Shown: positions 1 through 8,185 of the stretch, in pieces
Layout: the number at the start of each line of letters is the position of its first letter
Position numbering within the stretch: position 1 is the first letter of the stretch
DNA from: Gambelia wislizenii
Taxonomy: Eukaryota > Chordata > Lepidosauria > Squamata > Crotaphytidae
Assembly: GCA_030847615.1 (NCBI GenBank)
Contig: JAUMIR010000001.1
Location: 445,338,687-445,402,686 of the forward strand
Reading direction: 5' to 3'
DNA: 64,000 nt
Translations under genes and position numbers: made by a program
The notes under the pieces: generated by a model
The model's database searches: none
Seen by the model: the letters and a program-made list of their open reading frames with translations, nothing else
What the model was told of the DNA's origin: nothing

Positions 1-195
1 TGTATTTAAGTATTCACGGCTTGAAAATATTCTTTAAAAAATAATAATCCAAAAGGCAACCCAGATTTTGCCACCTTATATAAGGGACACCATTTTGCTA
101 TGTCATCGCATATAATGCGACTTGAGTATTCACAGATTTTGGTATCCGCAGGGATCCTGGAGCCAACCCCTAGTGAATATGAAGGGATAACTATG
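1..195 (-). mobile_element. Tigger/MER2-like non-autonomous DNA element, copy I (cut by window edge)
   Basis: Read on the minus strand this matches the MER2-type Tigger pattern: a 'ggatcctggagccaacccct' block, 'cttgagtattcacagatttt', a 'ccttatataagggacacc' core and a 'gcttgaaaatattct' end. It is about 80% like the next copy and the copy at 7957-8185. There is no transposase frame; it is a MITE-sized derivative. The left end is outside the window. Confidence 0.6.
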
Positions 196-204
196 TTGTT
201 CCTC

Positions 205-430
205 CACATTCATGGATTTAAGTATTCATGGATTTAAGTATTCACGGCTTGAAAATATTCTTTAAAAAAAATAATCCAAAAACAAACCTTGATTTTGTCA
301 TCTTATATAAGGGACACCATTTTGCTGTGCCATTGCATATAATGGGACTTGAGTAGTCATGGATTTTGGTATCCACAGGTGGTGGTGGGTCCTGGAACCA
401 AACCCCAGCGAATATGAAGGGACAACTGTA
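205..430 (-). mobile_element. Tigger/MER2-like non-autonomous DNA element, copy II
   Basis: A second copy of the same unit follows copy I immediately, in the same orientation. It ends with 'gacaactgta', the reverse complement of the 'tacagt...' start of the complete copy at 7957. The two copies read as a head-to-tail pair. No coding sequence. Confidence 0.6.
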
Positions 431-772
431 GTATTTTAAACTATGGAGAAACTTTTTTGTGTACAGGTACTTTAATCTACTATCTTGAGCAACAGTTTGG
501 CAGAATGTTGTGCCATGTGTCATTTGTTGACTGAAATTCTAAATGTGAACCCAAATCCCGATTTATGGTAACATCAGAGTGGGAGTTTGGGCATTGAACT
601 GCCTCCAAAACCCACAGTTTCAGCTGCTAATCAGTCCTGAGTCTCTATGTGTTCTTGGGTAAAGAGAAGCATGCTCCTAAAGTCTTACTCCTCTTCCTGT
701 GAAAACAGGTATTGCGTTTGGAGAGTGGTAGAAACATCAGGTAATGCAGGACCTTGACAGAAGTAACAATGT
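431..772. other. Unassigned sequence before DIRS-1
   Basis: No gene, RNA or clear repeat was recognised. The open frames here are short and resemble nothing known to me. It is presumably intronic or upstream sequence of YLPM1. Confidence 0.4.
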
Positions 773-774
773 AT

Positions 775-915
775 TCTGTAGGTCTAGATGGCAGGACCAA
801 TCCGGAAGTGTTGGGGAACCTAGGACCGCCCGGCTTAAGCAGGAAGTAGAACAAAGCCTCTTGGGAGATTTTGTCCCTTTGTTCTCCAGTCCTCTTCTCC
901 CACGAGGCCAGTTCT
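775..915 (+). repeat. Left inverted terminal repeat of DIRS-1
   Basis: It runs from 'ctgtaggtctagatggcagg' to 'cacgaggccagttct' and is the reverse complement of 6908-7048. Differences between the arms are confined to the outermost 25 bases or so. Confidence 0.9.
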
Positions 916-1696
916 ACTTCCTGCTTCGCCCGGCAAGGCAGGTATCTCAACTCCTCCGGATTGACCTCCATCTTAGACCTTATTTCTTCTAACTTTTCTA
1001 TCTAACCCCCCCCACACACCTTCTAGTCGCTATCCTCAACTTTAAAAAAAAAAAAAAAATCTTCTCCTTTCCCCCCCAGCGCGCTAAGCCCTTCACCCCT
1101 CCCCCCCCGGCAGCGAAGCGGCCCCAGCGGCCACCCGCCTTGCCCCCAGCCCCAACTCTGCATTTCCCCCCCCCCCCTGGAGCGGCCCCGACAGCCAGCC
1201 GTTGTCCCCTGCTCCGACTCTGCACTTCCCTCCCCCCCCCTCGGCAGCGGAGCGGCCCGACGGCCTTCTCCGGCTCCCGCAGCGTGGCGGCCAGCAGCCG
1301 GACAGCGCTGCGAGCAGCCACGTCCGCGCAACTCAGGGAACGATCCTGCTTCTCCGTGCCCCCCCCCCCCCCCCGCGGGCTAGGGGTACCCCGGAGTTTG
1401 CCGTGCTCCACGGGCACGGCACTCACAGTACAGGGCCGAGTGCCCCCCCCACCCTCCGGCAGACTAACGCTCCGCACCGGCGCTCCCCCCCCACCTTTCA
1501 GCTGCGGCGCCCTGCAAGTCCACAGCCGCCGCGCGAGCGCGTCCCCCCAACAACGATCCTTACCCTTGCCAATCTATAGCCAAACGAGGACCGCGCTAGG
1601 CCCACCAAACCCAGCCGGCCTCTAGCTGTGCGAGAGCTTCGTCCCTCAGGCGCCACCTGCTGGCTACTGCTTGCACTGCGCCCAGCAGAATCAAGC
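916..1696 (+). promoter_or_regulatory. DIRS-1 leader with C-homopolymer tracts
   Basis: This untranslated leader lies between the left repeat and the first ATG of the gag-like frame. It is very C-rich, with many runs of 7-14 C (for example around 1099, 1168, 1231, 1361 and 1443) and an A14 run near 1045. Promoter function is inferred from position only. The open frames called here have low-complexity Pro/Arg/Gly composition and are not credible proteins. Confidence 0.4.
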
Positions 1697-3697
1697 ATGG
1701 GGGGAAGCAGAAGCAACAGGCCTGATGCCAAGAAGGATACCACCAAACCGAGAAAGAGGGGGACGCCGGAGTGTGATGGCCCCAAAAATGGCGCCAGCGA
1801 ACTCCCATCCACCAGCAGTGCCTCCGCTGGCCTCCTATCTGCCCTAGTGGCACAGAGGAGCGCCGCAAAGGAAGCGGAGAGGGCCCTTACTAGCGGCGGC
1901 TCCAGCGGCGTAACCAAGCCCACCAACAGCCAGCCGCTCAACAAATCAACATCGCAGGAGGGCCTGGGAGACGTGGGGGCCGAGGTGTCTTCCCTGCCCC
2001 CACGGAGCTTCCCCAATAACACCAGCCTGCTGGACATCCTGATGAAGAAGACACAGGACAAGGTAGGCGGAACGCCGTTTCCCACTGCCAGGCACTACCT
2101 GGATTCATTGGAATTTTCAAGTGACGGGGAGGAGGGTGAAGGGGAAGCCCTCACGGGAAGGGGGAGAGAGGAGTTTTTGGGAGATGACCAGTGTGAGAAC
2201 GAAGAAGCAGTCGATAGCGAGACACTGGGGGACCTCGCAGTGGGGGGTGGCAAAAATGGGGAGGAAAGGGCAAAGAAAGCCAAGAAGGAATCAATTAGAT
2301 TGGCTTTGAAAATGTTATCAGAAGCCCTTCTCTCGGATCAGGAGGAAGATCAGGAAGAAACTGTCAGTGCCCTGAACCTCCTGAGGAAACGAAGGGAGAG
2401 GGGAAAGACGCCCATTACAAAAAAGAATAGGGCGCCCCTACACCCTCCGAAACCACAGGAGAACAGAGGGGGAAACGCTAAAGAAAAGCAAACAAGCAGG
2501 AAAAGGAAGGATCCACCTTCCAGGCACTCGTCTGAGGAGTCGGACGGGGCCTCGGAAGGGGACGAGATTATCCAAGACCCCAACCTAGACCTAGACCTCA
2601 TGGGGGATAGCGATGATACCTACACTCCCGACAGGGAGGAAGGGGAACTCTCGGAGTCAGAAACATCAGACTCGGAGGCCGCCGACAGAATTTTTCAAGG
2701 GGAAAAGTTCCCATACCTCATCAGCAGGGCCCTGTCTGCTCTGGGGATAGCGCCCCCCGTGGTCAACCAAGACAACGCGGAGGACCCTCATGCCCCCAGA
2801 AGCGAGAAGGCAGCAGCCCTAATGCCCTCTAACAAATCGAAAAGACCACTCTTCCCGTTTCCAAGAGCCTTCTGGAACCTGGTAACGGAGGAGTGGGACA
2901 AGCCAGCGCTGGGAAGGCGGGGCACGGCAGCTGCCCAGAGGTTTTACAGCTTTCCCAAGGAAGTACTAGACAAACTGAAGACCCCAGTGGTAGATAAGCC
3001 AGTGGTATCAATGGTCTCCAACTCTCTGGCTCCTAGGGAAGAAGACGGAGTTCTCAAGGACGCCGACGAAAAAAGGGCCGACGGCGCACTCAAGAGGACG
3101 TTCGAATCATCCACATTAGGGATTAGATCCTCAATGGCTACAGCTCTAATTTCCCGAGCAGCCATTATCTGGCTACAAGAGGTCATGGAGGCCGAAAACC
3201 TGGAAACAGGGGCCCTAGACAAGGCCTTTAGCAGGATCCGTCTAGCCCTCAACTTCATCGCGGATGCCTCACAGGACTCCCTTACATATGCTGCCAGGGC
3301 CTCAGGGGCAGCCAACCTAGCGAGAAGATACCTGTGGGTCAAACAATGGGATGCAGACGGCAAATCCAGGAACGCCTTGGCCACCGCCGCGTTCAAGGGA
3401 ACCAAACTATTTGGCGAGGATGCTCTCAAAGATATACTGGTCGAGACGAAAGATAAGAAGCAGGCAATGCCCTCAACGGGGCGTAAGAACGATAAGAGGA
3501 CTTTCAGACGCCCAGCCCAGACCAATAACTCCTTTCGTCGCTACAGAGGAAGCGGACGGAGGACCGACTTCAGATCCACAAGGCCACCGTGGGCAAGGAC
3601 AAACTACGTTATACGTCAAGCGCCCTTCGCCCCCCCGAACCAAAACCGCAGAGGAGGAGCCCAGCCTCGTAGAGGCTCCTCCCGTCAACAGTCCTGA
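1697..3697 (+). CDS. DIRS-1 ORF1, gag-like protein
   Basis: About 666 residues starting at the ATG of MGGSRSNRPDAKK. The open frame extends upstream to 1628, but that codon is GTG. The N-terminal half is low-complexity and charged (Lys/Glu/Ser-rich, nuclear-localisation-like basic runs). The centre holds an acidic motif, REEGELSESETSDSE, followed by a segment with [10 protein letters not shown] that is also found in copy D at 51700-51730. The C-terminus is Arg-rich (TFRRPAQTNNSFRRYRGSGR), compatible with nucleic-acid binding. By position it corresponds to the DIRS ORF1 (Gag-like) protein, presumably a nucleocapsid-type protein. It has no CCHC knuckle. It overlaps ORF2 by 347 nt and ends in TGA, after which the same frame stays open into the recombinase. 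Confidence 0.85.
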   Translation: MGGSRSNRPDAKKDTTKPRKRGTPECDGPKNGASELPSTSSASAGLLSALVAQRSAAKEAERALTSGGSSGVTKPTNSQPLNKSTSQEGLGDVGAEVSSLPPRSFPNNTSLLDILMKKTQDKVGGTPFPTARHYLDSLEFSSDGEEGEGEALTGRGREEFLGDDQCENEEAVDSETLGDLAVGGGKNGEERAKKAKKESIRLALKMLSEALLSDQEEDQEETVSALNLLRKRRERGKTPITKKNRAPLHPPKPQENRGGNAKEKQTSRKRKDPPSRHSSEESDGASEGDEIIQDPNLDLDLMGDSDDTYTPDREEGELSESETSDSEAADRIFQGEKFPYLISRALSALGIAPPVVNQDNAEDPHAPRSEKAAALMPSNKSKRPLFPFPRAFWNLVTEEWDKPALGRRGTAAAQRFYSFPKEVLDKLKTPVVDKPVVSMVSNSLAPREEDGVLKDADEKRADGALKRTFESSTLGIRSSMATALISRAAIIWLQEVMEAENLETGALDKAFSRIRLALNFIADASQDSLTYAARASGAANLARRYLWVKQWDADGKSRNALATAAFKGTKLFGEDALKDILVETKDKKQAMPSTGRKNDKRTFRRPAQTNNSFRRYRGSGRRTDFRSTRPPWARTNYVIRQAPFAPPNQNRRGGAQPRRGSSRQQS

Positions 3698-5585
3698 CTC
3701 GGAAACCTCTCCAGTGGGGGGAAGACTGTCAAAGTTCCTGGGCGCCTGGTTAACATCCACAAAGGACAAGTGGGTCCTCGAGACCATAGCCCACGGATAC
3801 AAAGTGGACTTCAATGTAGAGCCCAGGAACAGATTTCTACCGGCGCCAGTACCAACGAACCAGCAAAAGGCGCAGAACCTCAGAACAGCCATAAACCACC
3901 TTCTGGAGATAGAAGCAATAGAAGAAGTACCGGTCTCTCAACGTTTCTCAGGGGTGTACTCTTACTTCTTCACAGTGCCAAAAAAGGACGGAAGCTTAAG
4001 GTCGGTATTAGACCTCAAATTCACGAACTCATTCGTCACCTACAAACGATTCAAGATGGAAACACTCTCGTCCATTCGGGTCGCCATACAGGGGGGAGAC
4101 TTCCTGGCCTCCCTCGATCTGTCGGAAGCGTACCTTCACATCAAGATGCACCCGGACAGCCGGCGATTTCTCAGATTCGCCTTCGGGGAGGAACATTACC
4201 AGTTCAAGGCGCTCCCCTTCGGCCTGGCAACGGCTCCGCGCATCTTCACCAAGGTCATGGTGGTACTGATGGCACACCTCAGGATGAAAGGGATACACCT
4301 CTACCCTTACCTGGACGACATCCTGTTGAGGGCACACTCGAAGGACAAGGCCCTAAGGGACCTGCAGGTAACAATTCAATGCCTGCAGAGACACGGCTTC
4401 ATGGTGAACTTCAAGAAAAGCACGCTGATACCGGCACAGAGCATAGTCCACTTAGGGGTACAAATAGACACAGCGAACTACTCTGTCGCGCTGTCCAGGG
4501 AAAGACAAATGACCATACAAAGGGAAGCAACATCAGCACGCCGGAAGCAGAGGGCACAAGTCGCGTCCCTGGCGAGACTCTTCGGTCTAATGGTATCCGC
4601 AATTCAAATTGTGCCATGGGCGAGATTTCACTCCAGACCACTACAGGAGTTGCTTCTTCCTCACCAAGAGAGAATATCTCGCAAGGAGACCTTCACGCTA
4701 GACATACCAGAGAGAGCGAGGCAGTCGCTTACTTGGTGGACTCTGGCACAAAATGTAGCCAAAGGATCTCCCCTGACCGTCAGTCACCAAATAGTAGTAA
4801 CCTCGGACGCCAGTCTCAGAGGATGGGGAGCCCATTGCCAAGGAGACGTGGCACAGGGGCTCTGGTCAAGAGAAGAACAGGAACACAGCATCAACTGGCT
4901 GGAGCTCAGGGCAGCTCGGCTAGCACTACAACACTTCTCCAACAAGCTCAGGGACAAGCACGTCCTCCTCCTCACGGACAACACAACGACACGCTCGTAC
5001 ATAGCGCGACAAGGAGGGTCCAGATCACGGTCCCTACACAAGGAGGCCGTGATCCTGTTCCAGTGGGCGGAACAGACAGTACTATCCCTGTCGGCCCAGC
5101 ACCTACAAGGCCAGGACAACATTCAAGCGGACTTCCTGAGCAGACACACGGTACTCCCAGGGGAATGGGAACTGAACCAGGAGACCTTCGCACACATTCA
5201 ACGGAACTTCGGGGAGATGTCAGTGGACATGTTCGCGTCACACCTGAACACCAAACTGAACCGCTTCTTCACCAGATTCTTTCACCCAAGGGCGGAGGGA
5301 ACCGATGCCCTCCGCGCTCGGTGGCCGAAGGGCCTGCTATATGCATTCCCACCGTTTCCCCTAATAGGGAAAACATGCAGGAAAATACGAGAAGAGCGAG
5401 CTCAAGTAGTCCTGGTTGCACCACATTGGCCTCGCCGTCCGTGGTTCTCGGACCTAACGGAGATGTCGATCGAACCACCCATGCGACTATTCCCACGACA
5501 GGATCTCCTCTTTCAGGGACCAGTCGTCCACGACGACGTCACGTGGCTACAACTGACAGCGTGGAGATTGAGCGGAGAGCTCTAG
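3351..5585 (+). CDS. DIRS-1 ORF2: reverse transcriptase, RNase H and MT-like domain
   Basis: 744 residues from an ATG inside ORF1. The true start is unsure; the recognisable protein begins near residue 115. RT motifs: [46 protein letters not shown] and the catalytic YPYLDDILL. RNase H follows: [43 protein letters not shown] and ADFLSRH, keeping the expected acidic residues. The C-terminal part ([36 protein letters not shown]) is the segment that in DIRS elements is assigned to a DAM-type N6-adenine methyltransferase-like domain; I did not confirm activity motifs. Together with ORF1 this would make the cDNA. No frame disruption is seen, unlike copies A, B and D. Confidence 0.93.
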   Translation: MQTANPGTPWPPPRSREPNYLARMLSKIYWSRRKIRSRQCPQRGVRTIRGLSDAQPRPITPFVATEEADGGPTSDPQGHRGQGQTTLYVKRPSPPRTKTAEEEPSLVEAPPVNSPDSETSPVGGRLSKFLGAWLTSTKDKWVLETIAHGYKVDFNVEPRNRFLPAPVPTNQQKAQNLRTAINHLLEIEAIEEVPVSQRFSGVYSYFFTVPKKDGSLRSVLDLKFTNSFVTYKRFKMETLSSIRVAIQGGDFLASLDLSEAYLHIKMHPDSRRFLRFAFGEEHYQFKALPFGLATAPRIFTKVMVVLMAHLRMKGIHLYPYLDDILLRAHSKDKALRDLQVTIQCLQRHGFMVNFKKSTLIPAQSIVHLGVQIDTANYSVALSRERQMTIQREATSARRKQRAQVASLARLFGLMVSAIQIVPWARFHSRPLQELLLPHQERISRKETFTLDIPERARQSLTWWTLAQNVAKGSPLTVSHQIVVTSDASLRGWGAHCQGDVAQGLWSREEQEHSINWLELRAARLALQHFSNKLRDKHVLLLTDNTTTRSYIARQGGSRSRSLHKEAVILFQWAEQTVLSLSAQHLQGQDNIQADFLSRHTVLPGEWELNQETFAHIQRNFGEMSVDMFASHLNTKLNRFFTRFFHPRAEGTDALRARWPKGLLYAFPPFPLIGKTCRKIREERAQVVLVAPHWPRRPWFSDLTEMSIEPPMRLFPRQDLLFQGPVVHDDVTWLQLTAWRLSGEL

Positions 5586-6613
5586 AGGCCTGCGGATACG
5601 AGGAAAACGTAATACGCACCCTACTAGCCTCACGCAGGCCGTCAACGAGAAAGATATACCAGGCTACATGGAAGGTGTTCTCCCAATGGTGCGCAAAAGC
5701 AGGCGTGAACCCATTGGAAGCCTCGGCAAAGCATATCCTCCAGTTTTTGCAAGACGGCCTCGACAAGGGCCTCAGGCCAAACACACTGAAGAGACAGGTG
5801 GCAGCGCTGGCGGCGTTTATTCAAGACCCCCAGGGTAACAGGATCTCCCTACACCCGCACATCAGAAGGTTCTTGAGAGGCGCAACCCTAATATCGCCAC
5901 CTGTTCACCACAGATTCCCATCCTGGAATCTGCCCCTGGTGCTGCGGCAACTAGTCAAGAGCCCATTTGAACCCCTAAGGAAGGTACCGCTCAGAACGCT
6001 TTCGCTTAAGGTGGCATTCCTGGTAGCAATCACATCGGCAAGAAGGGTCTCGGAGCTCACGGCGCTATCCATCAGGGAACACTTATGCTCCTTTGAGGAT
6101 GACGCAGTATACCTCAGGCCAGACCCATCCTTCAAGCCAAAGGTCCTTTCTCAGTTCCACGTGTCACAGCAAATCATACTGCCCTCCTTCTGCCCCAATC
6201 CGGTCCACCCAACGGAGAAGCTATGGCACAAACTGGACGTTAGGAGGGCCTTGAGGATTTACATCAAGCACACGGCGACATTCAGGCGATGCGACTCACT
6301 GTTCGTTTCCTTCACACCAGCTTCAATGGGAGCCAGAGTGTCGAGACAAACGCTGGCGACATGGATCAAGGCATGCATATTCCTAGCATACGACTCCGCA
6401 AACATACCACGTCCATCAGGGGTCGTGGCGCACTCAACAAGGTCAGCGGCCACCTCGGCGGTATTCTCGTCAAACGCACCCATCGAGGAGATATGCAGGG
6501 CCGCAACATGGAGCACGGCCTCCACCTTTATCAGACATTACAAGGTGGACAAATTCAAATCAAACACAGCCATCTTCGGGAGGAGAGTCCTCCACGAGGT
6601 GGTCCAACAATGA
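3770..6613 (+). CDS. DIRS-1 ORF3: tyrosine recombinase (YR)
   Basis: The frame is open from just after the ORF1 stop, but the codon at 3770 is GTG and the part before about 5550 is the alternative frame of ORF2 with no recognisable domain. The recombinase starts near VEIERRALEACGYEENV (about 5560) with a core-binding-like segment ([31 protein letters not shown]). The catalytic part shows Arg in [10 protein letters not shown], the HxxR box in VAHSTRSAATSAV, a Trp/His position in RAATWSTAS and the nucleophile Tyr in [10 protein letters not shown]. It integrates the circular cDNA in place of an integrase, so no target duplication forms. The real start codon is unknown; the protein may be made from a spliced or internally initiated RNA. 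Confidence 0.85.
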   Translation: MGPRDHSPRIQSGLQCRAQEQISTGASTNEPAKGAEPQNSHKPPSGDRSNRRSTGLSTFLRGVLLLLHSAKKGRKLKVGIRPQIHELIRHLQTIQDGNTLVHSGRHTGGRLPGLPRSVGSVPSHQDAPGQPAISQIRLRGGTLPVQGAPLRPGNGSAHLHQGHGGTDGTPQDERDTPLPLPGRHPVEGTLEGQGPKGPAGNNSMPAETRLHGELQEKHADTGTEHSPLRGTNRHSELLCRAVQGKTNDHTKGSNISTPEAEGTSRVPGETLRSNGIRNSNCAMGEISLQTTTGVASSSPRENISQGDLHARHTRESEAVAYLVDSGTKCSQRISPDRQSPNSSNLGRQSQRMGSPLPRRRGTGALVKRRTGTQHQLAGAQGSSASTTTLLQQAQGQARPPPHGQHNDTLVHSATRRVQITVPTQGGRDPVPVGGTDSTIPVGPAPTRPGQHSSGLPEQTHGTPRGMGTEPGDLRTHSTELRGDVSGHVRVTPEHQTEPLLHQILSPKGGGNRCPPRSVAEGPAICIPTVSPNRENMQENTRRASSSSPGCTTLASPSVVLGPNGDVDRTTHATIPTTGSPLSGTSRPRRRHVATTDSVEIERRALEACGYEENVIRTLLASRRPSTRKIYQATWKVFSQWCAKAGVNPLEASAKHILQFLQDGLDKGLRPNTLKRQVAALAAFIQDPQGNRISLHPHIRRFLRGATLISPPVHHRFPSWNLPLVLRQLVKSPFEPLRKVPLRTLSLKVAFLVAITSARRVSELTALSIREHLCSFEDDAVYLRPDPSFKPKVLSQFHVSQQIILPSFCPNPVHPTEKLWHKLDVRRALRIYIKHTATFRRCDSLFVSFTPASMGARVSRQTLATWIKACIFLAYDSANIPRPSGVVAHSTRSAATSAVFSSNAPIEEICRAATWSTASTFIRHYKVDKFKSNTAIFGRRVLHEVVQQ

Positions 6614-6666
6614 GGTTAACGCCAAGACAGTCACCCCCACCCGACATAGGGGAGCTTGGGTATATC

Positions 6667-6768
6667 CCAACACTTCCGGATTGGTCCTGCCATCTAGACC
6701 TACAGAATGTTACATTGGGTACTTACCGTGAAGGTACTTTCTGTAGGATAGATGGCAGGAACAATCCG
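6667..6768 (+). repeat. Internal complementary region (ICR) of DIRS-1
   Basis: The first half (to about 6709) is the reverse complement of the element's left tip, and the second half (from about 6709) is the reverse complement of its right tip, joined at 'tacagaatgttacattgggt'. This is the DIRS hallmark used as a splint to close the cDNA circle. The ICR keeps the small differences that distinguish the two tips. Confidence 0.88.
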
Positions 6769-6907
6769 TCCCACCCGGTGACTGTCGACAAGGCTACGGG
6801 CAATGACACGGAGATGCCTTTCCCTTTCTCAACTAACAATGTGTATCAGTTTGTTTTCTCAACAGGGAGGAGTTTCTTTACCTTTCTTCCAGGGCTTTGC
6901 TAGTCAG

Positions 6908-7081
6908 AGAACTGGCCTCGTGGGAGAAGAGGACTGGAGAACAAAGGGACAAAATCTCCCAAGAGGCTTTGTTCTACTTCCTGCTTAAGCCGGGCGGTCC
7001 TAGGTTCCCCAACACTTCCGGATTGTTCCTGCCATCTATCCTACAGAAAGTACCTTCACGGTAAGTACCCAATGTAACATT
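6908..7081 (+). repeat. Right inverted terminal repeat and right-tip extension of DIRS-1
   Basis: 6908-7048 is the inverted partner of 775-915. 7049-7081 is a right-only extension containing 'ttcacggtaagtacccaatg', complementary to the centre of the ICR. It carries a consensus splice-donor string GGTAAGT. Confidence 0.88.
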
Positions 7082-7956
7082 TACCCCTGAGAAATAATGT
7101 ATTTAGTAACCTTACATGAGAGGGTGCACTTTTTAGGACTTTTTTCCAAGGTCAAAATTATTGCTGTTATTCTTAGGTTTTACACTGAAAGTAGTTGTGG
7201 ACCTGTTAGCTGTTCATTCTGATTATGTTGGGATTTTTATTTATTTTAAGAAATGTGTGTCTCATGATCTCCAAAAAGAAACAAAAGTGGTAAACAATAA
7301 GAAAAACAATAAAAAATAATATGAATGAAAATTAATCAAAAAGTAGAAACAACAGTCAGTAAAAACAGGTAACATATCAAGTTAATCATATATATTTAAG
7401 ACATTTACAGCCGTTTCTTAATGTTCACTTAATGTTTGGTAGTCAATGCGTAGATCTATCTTTAATTTCTGTTGTTTTTCACTCTAGATTAGTTGTCTAC
7501 CACTAGATTGTCCAGGACTTGGAAATAAGAATCTAACCCTATGTACTGGCCTGTTTTCTGTAGTATGTGTGTGGTGAAAGACGTGCTTTAAGCCTATCTG
7601 TAAAAAGTGGGGGGGGGACACTACATGAAACCTGGAGTGCCTGATACCCCTCCCTTCTTCCTAAAGCCAGCTTCATAGAGCTCATGAAGGAAGCCTTTTA
7701 GCCCTGGGGAAATGCATAAGTGGTTGATGGGTTGTTCTGGAAGTATTAGTCCAAGAAATTAACTTTTCCAAGCTCTGGTTCAGACCATCTCACAAGTCAC
7801 CTGAAAGCTAGATTTATCCACATAAACAGGTTTTATGCATTTCAGTTGAGGTTAATAGTGCTCAAATAAGAGGTAGATTCACAATGAACATTTCCTCTAC
7901 ATTCATAATATTGCCTCAAGACTTTTCAAAACAAAGGCTTTCTTTGATTGCTATAT
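7082..7956. other. Unassigned AT-rich intronic sequence
   Basis: No gene or clear repeat family is seen. It contains an A-rich stretch near 7260-7340 and a G9 run near 7609. Confidence 0.4.
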
Positions 7957-8185
7957 ACAGTGGGCATTTAGTATCCACTGGAGTTTGGTTCCAGGACCCC
8001 CGTGGATACCAAAATCTGTGGATGCTCAAGTCCCATTATACACAATGGTATGGTGAAATGGCATCCCTTATATAAAACGGCAAAATCAAGGTTTGCTTTT
8101 TGGAATTTATTTTTTAAAAAATATTTTCAAACTGGTTGGTTGAATCCATGGATACAGAATCCATGGATACGGAGGGCTGAATGTA
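7957..8185 (+). mobile_element. Tigger/MER2-like MITE, complete copy
   Basis: It starts 'tacagtgggcatttagtatc' and ends 'ggatacggagggctgaatgt'. The internal blocks 'tggttccaggacccccgtgg', 'aaatctgtggatgctcaagt' and 'atcccttatataaaacggca' are the MER2 (TcMar-Tigger) signature. The flanking TA is consistent with a TA target. No transposase frame. Confidence 0.75.

Larger units (their letters stand above)
773..7081 (+). mobile_element. DIRS-like tyrosine-recombinase retrotransposon, apparently complete (DIRS-1)
   Basis: The element has the full DIRS layout: a left inverted terminal repeat (775-915), a C-rich leader, a gag-like frame (1697-3697), an overlapping RT/RNase H/MT-like frame (3351-5585), a tyrosine recombinase ending at 6613, an internal complementary region (about 6667-6768) and a right inverted repeat (6908-7048) with a tip extension to about 7081. 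The repeat arms are nearly identical over about 140 bp, and all three frames lack internal stops. No target-site duplication is seen, as expected for DIRS integration by a tyrosine recombinase. The exact ends were inferred by aligning both tips to the internal complementary region and are good to a few bases. Confidence 0.92.

Noticed and set aside
998..1625. Several 100-160-residue frames on both strands in the DIRS-1 leader
   Set aside because: Composition is dictated by C-runs (Pro/Gly/Arg/Ala); the frames overlap each other, and no domain or conservation in copies A, B or D is seen.
4029..5784. Minus-strand frames of 75-112 codons within the DIRS-1 RT and YR
   Set aside because: Antisense shadows of strongly biased coding sequence; no homology or start context.
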